This document shows, piece by piece, positions 55,301 to 63,647 of a DNA stretch of 63,647 bases. A program made the translations under genes and the position numbers. The stretch is from Bifiguratus adelaidae. Taxonomy: Eukaryota; Mucoromycota; Endogonomycetes; Endogonales. The stretch is from contig MVBO01000083.1 in assembly GCA_002261195.1 (NCBI GenBank), positions 1 through 63,647 of the forward strand. Direction: 5' to 3'. The notes under the pieces were generated by a model that was not told the origin of the DNA, did not search any database, and saw only the letters and a program-made list of their open reading frames with translations. The first letter of the stretch is position 1; each line of letters opens with the position of its first letter.

Positions 55301-56818
55301 CTATGCTGTCAATATCTCCACACCGTCTTCGGTGACCAAGAGGGTATGCTCAAATTGGGCACTCCGTCTGCCATCTGTAGTGACAGCTGTCCAATTGTCA
55401 GGCCTGAGAAGATACAGGCAAGTTAGTGCACGATTCGGCAGTATAATTTCATGTCTGCATACCATAGTTCATCGCGCCAGCTACCTTCACAAATCATGGG
55501 CTCAATGGTGAAGCAAACACCAGGTTTGCAGACGCCAATGGCCTTGTTCTTGGCATAATGGGGAACATTGGGTGGACAATGGAATAGACGGTTAATGCCG
55601 TGACCGCAGAATGTCTTGACGGTTGAGAAGCCCTGACTCTTGGCATGTGCTTCAATCACCTTGCCAAAATCACGGAATAGGGCACCAGGCTTCACTGTGA
55701 AAGGCATACATGAGGATACGAGTCGCATTTCGTCAGGTTACACCACTGACCTTCAGCAATAGCCAAGTTGAGACATTCTCTGGCCGTATTCACCAGCTTG
55801 ATGCCAGCCTCGTCCACAGTGCCAACGCAGTATGTTTCGTTCAGATCAGAATGGAAGCCATCCTTATACAGGGTAACATCGATATTCACAATATCACCAT
55901 CCTTGAGTGGTCGCTTGTCCGGAATACCATGGCAGATAACTGCAAGAAAATTCCCATGAACCAATCATCCTCCCCTTTTCATCCTGTACAAAACCTACCT
56001 TCGTTGACGGACCTAAAGATGCATCGAAAAATCCAACGCAGTCAAAAACTGTTCCCTTGCCCACATTTTCAACTTACGTGCAGACAGACTTTGGAAAATT
56101 CCAATAATTGAGTGGAGAAGGATATGCTCCGCGAGCAATGGTAGCCTCATGAACAATACGATCTAGAACCCCTATCAGCATGAAAGGTCCCAAAAAGGGT
56201 TGCCAAATCACGTACCAATCTCATCGGTCGTCACGCCAACTTTGAGTGCCTTGGCTCCGATGTCCAGTACTTCTCGCGCCAGTTTCGATATGCGTCGCAT
56301 AATTTCAATCTCGTCGGCATTCAATACCTCTATCCGAGTGCTGCCTCGAAGTCGTTGCTCGGATCGCGGAACGCCTAGAGGGGATGAGCAAGCGAGCGAG
56401 TCCACACTAAGAATTACCATCTTCCGCGTAATCTGGCCTGGGGATATCCTTGGGAACTTGTCGCTTGGGTGAAAGAGGGTATACGGCTCGTAGATCTCCC
56501 GTGTACGAATACCCCTTGAATGGGTTATAGGTGATGTCACTCACTGGAGTCGCCTCCAACGTAAGTCAAAGTTGTTGCGCACTGCATAGACCAACCTGTT
56601 CCAGTGGCAACCTTGTGGACAATCTTGTGCTTAGGCTGTCATACCCGTCAGTGGCCATGGTCGAGTGCATCGCAGGCCATGTCAACCCTTACCCAGCTGG
56701 ATTTGAAGCATTCCTGAGAACAGAAGTATGATCCCGGTATACCTTGCTTTAAACACGTAGGACACTGCAATTTAGCGGGCTTTCCACACCCTTCAGTGAT
56801 GCATGTATGCTGATCCAT
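55301..56818 (-). CDS. MAP1: Methionine aminopeptidase, type 1
   Basis: Nine exons: 56818-56693, 56635-56596, 56543-56418, 56374-56216, 56171-56078, 56012-55999, 55939-55751, 55694-55463 and 55403-55301, giving 360 aa. It removes initiator methionine from nascent chains at the ribosome. An N-terminal zinc-finger region ([17 protein letters not shown], then FCSQECF) precedes the pita-bread domain. The metal ligands and catalytic residues are in [49 protein letters not shown] and [14 protein letters not shown]. Exon 6 is a 14-nt microexon that encodes the S-V-N-E of TSVNEVICHG, which is required for the frame and for the conserved motif. Intron 2 has a GTTGGT donor. Convergent with the cupredoxin gene, 58 bp apart. 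Confidence 0.94.
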
Positions 56819-56934
56819 GGTGAAAGAATAGTCTGATTGCCAATTTTGGCATCATTGGTGGCCATACGAAAAGACTGTGCCAATCGGGGGACATTGGAAC
56901 AGAAGGACTGTTGATAACGTACACACAAAACACT

Positions 56935-58868
56935 CTAAAAGTCACGACCGTACTTTCTCTCGGAGCGGTAGTCGTGGGGTATGTCTCTATCACTTCCGTA
57001 CTCACGTGGAACACTTGGTCGCGCAGAGGACTGTGGTGGGTAGGGTGGTATGTCTGCAGGGTATCGAAGGTTCTCTGAGGAGGGTTTTCGGGTATTCAAA
57101 GATTTGGATTGGACTGGCCGAGGTTTGGCATGTTCGGGCCCCATTGATGACGGTTCCTGACGAACATAAAGGCCAGACTCTGACGCGTAAGGCTGTGGGC
57201 TCCGACTGTTCTTGGATCTGCTATCGCTGCCATTGCTCATGACAGAGGTGTTGCTGGGACGTCTTTCACGAGGTGGATACATGTCGGGATAACGCCCACG
57301 CTCATCAAGGTACTTGGCTGGGCTTCTCTCATACCCATCCTCCGGTCTGTCTGGTCGGTCAGGCCGATCCATTCTTTGTCTTGCTCTTTCTGACTGTCGT
57401 GCTCGAAGTTTCTGCTCGTGTTCACGGGCAAGGCGTAGACTGTTTTGAGTTTCGAGTGACGGGCGTCTTGGATCCCTCTTCATCAGCTCACTTGTTCGTG
57501 TGCGCGGAGGATCAGAGCCATAAGGTGAATCGGCCTCCCTTGGACGGACTCGTTCACTGGGTCGGCGCTCCCCGTTGTAACGACTGTGGTCGCTCACATG
57601 CGACGGTTGCCGATCCGCATCTGGCGATTGGTCGGGTCTGCGTGATCGATACGCATCAGATTCCATATCGCGCTCGCGAGGTCGCTCTCTCGGGCGCGCC
57701 TCTCGACTACGAGACGAGGGTATAGGTTGTTGCGATGGCCGTCTTCGAGCGTCCATGTCATCGTCATAGCCTCGCCTATCATCGCCTCTGTGGCGCTCTC
57801 GATCGCGGCTACGGCTTATATAGTCGTATTCAACATCAGCTCCTGCATTCTTTGATTTGTACGATGTTTCCTCGGCGAGATCGTCATCATTGTTCCAGAG
57901 GCGCTGACGGGGTCGCCGCATCGTTTCACCGGTATCAAACGATCCACTTTCGCCGCTTTCAGTTCGAGGACCTGTAGAGGAGGACACGGAAGAAGTATGA
58001 CTGAAATCCGAGAGGATACCTGATCGAGACCGCACCGATTCTGGCTCACCTAGCCACGACGGTAATCTCTTGCCCTTCTCCTGCCAGTGCTCCCGAATAG
58101 CCTTTGTAATGTAGGTCTCCGCATCGACATCATCGTCATCAGATTCTGCATTGTTGATGAGACACAGCCAAGACTACGGATAATCGACGACTCACCAGGC
58201 ACTTGCTCCTGCTTGACAGGAATGCGATCAGCTACTTGTTGCGTGGCTGCAAGCAACTTGTCCCACAGTCTAGCACCCGTCGTCTGTGCATCTACTCCCA
58301 ACCGCCGTTAGCATAGACCTCAACCCCTAAGGTCAATCCACTTACCGCCCTTGCGTGTTTTCCATCTGGAAAGAGTACCAGCTCTTTCCGTGGACTCCTC
58401 ATCTTTACCAATGTTATTGAAATATATCTGGGTATCGTCGTCGTCGTCATCATCATCAAGGCCCTCCTTCTTCTTTTCGTCCGCACCACTGGTCAATTCG
58501 TTATCTTGCATCGCCTTACGAAGCCGTAACCATCCTGAAGCCGCTGCCGGTGCTGGCTTCTTTTCCATCTTGGTCTCTGTATCACTGCCTCGTCGTATTG
58601 GCACAGGCGTATTAGGTGAGACAGGCCGAAGTCGATCGTTTCGATCATTGTCTTCTTTCCAATTGTCGTCCTTGCCTGAAGAAGCGCCTACCCCTGAAGG
58701 CTTGAGGTTTTCGTTGTCGATGGAGGATGGCACCGGAAGAGGTGGTAGAGGTGGCCGAACAACTTCTGCGCACTTGTGTCTAGCCGGATAAAGTCCAACA
58801 TCTTGTCCACAATCTTTGCATAGCACCACAATCTTGGAGATGCGATAGTCCACGGTCTCTGCTGGCAT
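56935..58868 (-). CDS. MSO1: Mso1-like protein with an N-terminal Cys motif and a long Arg/Asp-rich tail
   Basis: Three exons: 58868-58346, 58294-58196 and 58145-56935, giving 610 aa. The middle (residues about 178-235) has LWDKLLAATQQVADRI, a Val/Asp/Ala acidic stretch, and ETYITKAIREHWQEKGKRLP followed by SWLGEPE. This is the pattern of the Sec1-binding region of Mso1, which helps SNARE assembly during exocytosis. The N terminus holds CKDCGQDVGLYPARHKC, a possible zinc site (C-x2-C ... H-x-C), found with the Mso1 domain in some fungal proteins as far as I recall. The C-terminal 370 residues are extremely rich in Arg, Asp, Ser and Pro (RDRERHRGDDRRGYDDD and similar) and probably disordered. 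The Mso1 call is moderate: it rests on one short domain. Confidence 0.65.
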
Positions 58869-59302
58869 GATGTAGTTTTTGTTGTCGTTAAAGGAATCAG
58901 GAGTCCTTGATGAGGGGTATATCGTATAATACGTGTTACGAAAGAGTACAAGTTTGCCTTACAAGGGCAATGGAGCCAGCATCCGGGTGCAAAAACACCA
59001 AGAGGAGTGATAGAGACAAGGTTCAATGGCCTATATCCCAATCCACACCATAAATGGCAGTGAACATAAATTGGGATCAGGGTGGTGCGAGATTGGCGCA
59101 CTGTATATGCTGGTGAGCACATCTTCATTATCTAGAATACGAGACATGTTGTTGGCATTTTTAGCCATCTAGACATGCAATTACCTGTACAGTGTTCTTA
59201 ATCATTGTGTACAATCTATGTTGAAAAGCCGCAAGTTGTGTACATTAAAAAAATTGCGACTGGTAATACTTTCAACCTTGTCGCTCAACAGCCGTCCATA
59301 GG
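58869..59302. other. Intergenic region between the PUF gene and the Mso1-like gene
   Basis: About 430 bases between two genes on the minus strand. It should contain the PUF 3' UTR (with an A-rich stretch at about 59246-59254) and the Mso1-like promoter. No other feature was recognised. Confidence 0.4.
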
Positions 59303-62300
59303 CTAATTCGAGCGATAGGCTTCGCTGGTGTAGTTTCCGTTCATATCCAACCGAGAATCGAAATACTGAGGATATCCGGAAAAGCTTTGCGCCGGGTGAG
59401 AGCCAGATTGTGATTGACTCCCAGGTGCGTTGTTGCTGAGTAGATTTGAGAACTGGCCGCCGCCAGAGCCGGAACCAGCGGGTAAAGAGTAGAATGCATT
59501 GCTAGGATATGTAAATGGGTATGACATCATGGGGGTCGAAGACCCATAAGGCGTTGAAGATGTTGAATCTGGCTGAGACGTTGAAAATCCAAATGAAGAA
59601 TCTAACGAAATGTGACTTGACGATCTTCGTAGGGTGTCAGCGTGCCCCGACACAGAATACTGTGAGTTGCCGGGCATCACATTCGGGTACGTCATGGATT
59701 TTTCACCAGTGAAAGCCATGACTTCCTCGATCAATCTGCGATATCCTTGCTGATGTTGAACCTTGAGATTCGTCAAGACAATTTTGATCTTTTGGGCAAT
59801 GTTGATTTTGTCGGTCATATTGACAGCACCGGAGGATAGAACCTTTTGAATGACCCCAACGCCCTGTACCTGATCTCGCAAAATTTCTTCAAGGACCGAA
59901 TCTAACGATCCGAAGAAAATTGAGCCTAGCAGTAGCTCTTGAGCATCAGCTTCATGGCGTTGGTTGATAATTTTCAAAATGTTACTGGAAGCCAGCTTGT
60001 GTGTGCAAAGTTGCCCAAGATGAGGTAAGAATTTTGGCGCTAGGGTCCTGTATCTACCATTGAGGTTGGAGGTATCCAAGAGCCAAGTCACGAGCAATGA
60101 GCCATTCGCATTAGTCGATAACGGAATCGCATTCTGTACAATTGCCGCCGCAAGGTATTTCTGCAACAAGAAGTTAGGTTTGCATTCAATCAACCAAGTT
60201 CAGCGGACACACCTGTTGATTGCGCGAGATATGAGGCGATTCCAAGGTAGCGCGAATTGATCGAGCACCGAATCTTCCTTGAGCGATTTCCCACAAACGT
60301 TCAACGATGGCATCAAAGATGAATTGACTTCTTGATGGGCCAATACGCAAGCAGCATTGGACGACATAGTTGCCAAACTGGTCAACCATCAAAGGAGGCA
60401 CAAAAGGACGCAAATTGTTACAAATGAGTTCCACCTAAAAACAAAGAGTCAGCGACCTGAACTATAACGTATGACGTTGCAAACACCAAGAAAAGACTTA
60501 CCTGAGCGGGAGTTCTAGAGAACTCAATGATCTTTTGCGCTGCCCATGTCCCGTTCTTATGGATACCGATGCTAGCTAGATGGGGTGCGATCATCGACAA
60601 CATCTGCTGCTTGGTAGTCTCCACGCAGCGCTCAAAAAGCTTCTGAATAACGGTGTTACCAATGTAATCGCTACAAAGGTCCACGCAGCTGTCCATGCAT
60701 TCTAGAGCAAACGCTTCCACCTCTTTTGATGATGTGTTTGGATTGTCAAGACGCTTGCGCATCTCGCGTAAACGAACGGTGTCCACACGACGAATTTCAC
60801 TAGGCTCTGGAAGCATGGGAATGGTGTTGAAGTATTCCACGCCACCTGGAGCATCGTCGATAGAGGGACCCTCGTCGGTATCAGACTTGAACTCGGCCAT
60901 GATTGCATTGCGCTCTTGGTTATTGCTGGCACTGTCTTGCAACCCTTCAATGGTGGTCCAACAAAGATCTTGAATGCTTTCGGCTGAATTGGAGCTAATT
61001 CGCTTGGATTTTAGATCATCGCCAGGTGTGAGCGGGGACGAAGGCACTTTGGCAAAGCCGATGCGTACCGGACCAGTGCCAGCACCGAGTATTTCAGTGT
61101 TGTGCAAAGCCGCCTTGGATCGCATAGCATCCTCAAGCATAACGAAATTGATAAAGCCACAGTTCTTATGGGTCAAGATTCGGGCCGATTCAATGGCACC
61201 AAAAGGTTGAAAGATGCTCTGCAACTGCGTAACAGTCGTAAGAGGAGGAAGATTACCGATCCCTGGAAAACAAGGTCAGTGTCTGTCAATAGCATATGCG
61301 CTGTTTGACTTACATAAAGCCCGTGTAGGCTGCTCGCCGGTGACGCTCACACCAGACACGCCTTCCAATTTGCCAAAACCAACGCGGACAATATTGTTAC
61401 CAATGCGACCGCCCCATGCATTCAGCACCTCGTCACGAGCGTGTAAGACTTCTTCAACGCTCTTGAAGTTGATAAAAGCACACTCCTTCTCAGGCACAAT
61501 GCGTAGACTTTCAATCTGCCCAAAAGGAGAGAAGAGTTCTAGCAAGTGACTTCGCGTTAAATTGGGATCAATGTTCCCAAGCCACAGCGATCGACTTGGC
61601 GGATTTGGCGCAGGTAAGTTATCACCTCCAGCAACCGGCATGGTCGTCATATTAGAGAATGTAAAGGAGCCTGATCCGTTTGGATTTGTTCCCCCAGGAA
61701 ACAGCTGCCACATGCATTAGCCGATGCGGCATTCAAAAACCTTTTGCCACTCACCTCAGGCTCAGACCAAAATTCATACGGCTGATCCCAGGACACGACA
61801 TTGCGGCCTTGACGGAAGCCGCCGCGTCCAACCTGAGCGTTGCGGTTTTGTTGCATCGTCGCTTGCTTCAAGACTTCCTCAGGTGAAACTCCATATTTGC
61901 GATAATATTCCGCCGCCTCATTCGTTAAAATTTCTTCGCGGAGTGATGATCGTTGACTCGTGCTGCCTTCACGGTGAGGCGGAGGTGCTGCAGACCCAAA
62001 GACGTCATTTGCAAAATCCAAGGTCCCCATGCTTATCGCCCGTGGACGGTTGACGAGTGCATTCCGCGCGGTTGCGAGAACGTCTCGCTGTGGATAGCCA
62101 CCGCTCAAGCGGTTGGAGTAAGCCGAAGTTGGTGTAACCGGACCACTGTCCGGGGGGCTTTCAGGATAGGACATGGCTTGAGATAAAGAAATGGAGCGGA
62201 GCCTATTAGGTGAGAGCGGAGCTTGCCGTGGATCATTGAGTAAAGACATTCCTTCTTTCTGGCCAAGGGAGGAATGCCCCCGATGGTCGGGAAGATCTGA

Positions 62301-63193
62301 CGTGCTATCGTCAAGCCCAAGCGTGGCTAATGTCTGAGCAATGCTATTGGTCGAGTCTTCGCCCATGAGTTGAAGGGTTGTCGGAGTGGTGGGCGGTGGA
62401 CTGGTAAATCCTCCATCGCGATGTTGTTGTGATAACATGGAAGGTATTGTAAAAATGGAAGATCCAAAAGCGCTCGATATGGGAGAAGGCTGCATGTGCA
62501 GGGACTCGGATCGCTGACGAGCACTCTGTAGAGAGGATGGTGGCATATGTCCACCGTTGGAAGTATGAAGCCCAGAATGCAGAAGCAAATCGGGCTCGGA
62601 GCCTTCCTGGTTGACAAGGTAGGGTAGATGGCCTGCATTAGATGGCATTGTCTCTGCGCGCATTCTACGTGCCGAGAATGAGTTCGACGAAGATGCATCG
62701 GCATCCAGTTCTCCAATGTTACGAAGCTCTGGCCCGGCAGAAATCATCAGATCCGGTGCAGATTTCGTATTCGCGGCGGATCTCCCTTGATAGCCTGTGT
62801 TGGATGAGTTACCAAACATGGGTCCTCGTCTGCTCATGCCGTCAGGACGTCCAGCATGCTCGGAGTTTGATGCAGACAGAAAGGAAGAAACCCTATGCTG
62901 TTCCTCGCCGTCATCCAAGGGCCAAAATTCTTGAGACCTGTATAGAAGAAAAGCAAACGTATCTGTCAGCTCACCCGTCCACCTAGAGAATAGTCTACCA
63001 TCCATCCAAGGTACCCAGGCAACCCATGCAACTTTGCCGCAATACGTAAACACATAGCTGACTGCCTTGTGACGGAATTTTGATCCCCTGCTTACCGTCG
63101 AAGAAAAGACGCATTCCAGCCAGCATACGAGCCCTCGGCCGAAGATACATAAGCCGGAGAGTCTCCGGTACCAGAATGTCCAAGATCAGACAT
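59303..63193 (-). CDS. JSN1: PUF-family RNA-binding protein with two RRMs, Jsn1/Puf1 type
   Basis: Six exons: 63193-63096, 62937-61755, 61704-61314, 61262-60502, 60434-60213 and 60160-59303, giving 1170 aa. A long Ser/Pro-rich N terminus precedes two RRMs: SRSLWLGNIDPNLTRSHLLE with ECAFINFKSVEEV, and LWIGNLPPLTTVTQLQSIFQ with NCGFINFVMLEDAM. The PUF repeats follow: DSCVDLCSDYIGNTVIQKL, HKNGTWAAQKIIEF, DQFGNYVVQCCL, QGRFGARSIRATLES, NANGSLLVTWLLD, HKLASSNILKIIN and QVQGVGVIQKVL. This arrangement is that of yeast Jsn1/Puf1 and Puf2, which bind mRNAs of membrane and mitochondrial proteins. The C terminus is Ser/Gly/Tyr-rich. Intron 1 (62938-63095) is 158 nt, the longest in the window. Several repeats have non-standard RNA-contact residues, as in Jsn1. 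Confidence 0.9.
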
Positions 63194-63582
63194 GTCAAAA
63201 CGGAAGGCAACCAGTCCCCTTTGAATACAAACGCAATAGAGGACAAGAACCTTGTTTAGGGTATACACTCAATGACCATGAACGGGGAGTACACAAATAA
63301 ACAATACACAGATAGAGTCAAGGGCGAGAGAGAGGGATGTGATAGAGAGTGCACAAAAATGAGAGAAAGGAAAAGGGTATCTGGTCACCCAACCAAGACG
63401 AGAAGCGTGGTTTTTAACCGGCACAAGGGCAAGGTTGGAAAAGGTTGTAAATTTTTGGTGGTGCCAAGTGGATGGTCCAGGGACACACTTGGGGTTAGCG
63501 CAAGTGTGCAAATTGGGTTTGCACGGCACCCCCTCGAATGGGCGTTTCCGGACACTGATTTCGACTGCTCGTCATCTTGTTT
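63194..63582. promoter_or_regulatory. Promoter/leader of the PUF gene with a CT-rich tract
   Basis: Upstream of the leftward PUF start. The interval 63308-63372 is GA-rich on the plus strand, hence CT-rich on the PUF coding strand, matching other CT boxes here. The rest is GC-balanced and unremarkable. Confidence 0.45.
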
Positions 63583-63647
63583 CATGGCGTCTTCTTTTGA
63601 CGTAAAGTATACAATTTCAGACTTGAAGGAGGATGAGGCGGGTGGCG
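63583..63647 (+). CDS. Possible start of a rightward gene cut by the window edge
   Basis: An ATG at 63583 opens a frame (MASSFDVKYTISDLKEDEAG) that has no stop before the end of the window. It would be head to head with the PUF gene. Only 21 codons are visible, so this is weak; no family can be named. Confidence 0.25.

Noticed and set aside
62938-63095. Possible coding exon within the 158-nt first PUF intron
   Set aside because: The frame is open and tryptophan-rich on the minus strand, but splicing SFLRR directly to SQEFWPLDD is in frame with good sites, so an extra exon is unnecessary.

Overview
The window reads as nuclear DNA of a gene-dense filamentous fungus. Every long gene is cut by many short introns (mostly 41-90 nt, GT-AG, pyrimidine-poor, often with a CTRAC/TTAAC-like branch point). 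The gene set is fungal: a Zap1-type zinc regulator, an Mga2/Spt23-type regulator, a carboxypeptidase Y precursor, a Jsn1-type PUF protein, an Mso1-like Sec1-binding protein and a long Pom1-like DYRK kinase. Intron density (up to 19 exons) together with an acylaminoacyl-peptidase, a MEMO homologue, an FLVCR-like carrier and a ceruloplasmin-fold protein argues against a budding yeast. It would suit an early-diverging lineage such as Mucoromycota, but the phylum is inference. No rRNA, tRNA, CRISPR array or transposon was recognised.

About 28 protein genes fit in 63.6 kb. I rebuilt the exons by eye. For every multi-exon gene the exon lengths sum to a whole number of codons and the joined protein matches the family pattern across the junctions. 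Layout: 237-3286 (+) PQ-loop protein and an HIBCH-fold pseudoenzyme; 3291-5189 (-) RFX factor; 5693-11582 (+) FGGY ribulokinase, an internally repeated orphan and an FLVCR-like carrier; 11805-18546 (-) orphan multipass protein and Pom1-like kinase; 18760-19985 (+) MEMO; 20069-26122 (-) TspO-like protein, carboxypeptidase Y and acylaminoacyl-peptidase; 26261-32986 (+) UPF2 and UTP7; 32983-38242 (-) BAP31, RRM-like orphan and class 3 lipase; 38581-40680 (+) Zap1-like regulator; 40716-42694 (-) DHA1 carrier; 42884-43990 (+) endonuclease III; 44033-46851 (-) arrestin; 47700-55242 (+) small orphan, Mga2-like regulator, alanine-glyoxylate aminotransferase and a reduced copper oxidase; 55301-63193 (-) methionine aminopeptidase, Mso1-like protein and a PUF/RRM protein.

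These are mostly unrelated housekeeping and regulatory genes. I see no biosynthetic cluster, mating locus or mobile island. Neighbours are packed tightly: tail-to-tail gaps of 4, 35, 42 and 58 bp, one 4-bp overlap in which a TTAA palindrome supplies both stop codons, and a 138-bp head-to-head promoter.

The observations most worth following are: a Zap1-like factor with repeated Cys-Cys motifs and an in-frame intron inside zinc finger 7; a two-domain ceruloplasmin-fold protein that has lost half of its copper ligands; an Mga2-like factor with no membrane anchor; a hydratase-fold pseudoenzyme with novel flanks; and unusual splicing (two GC-AG introns, repeated GTTGGT donors, 34-35 nt introns and a 14-nt microexon). 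I cannot claim a new multi-gene system from this sequence alone.
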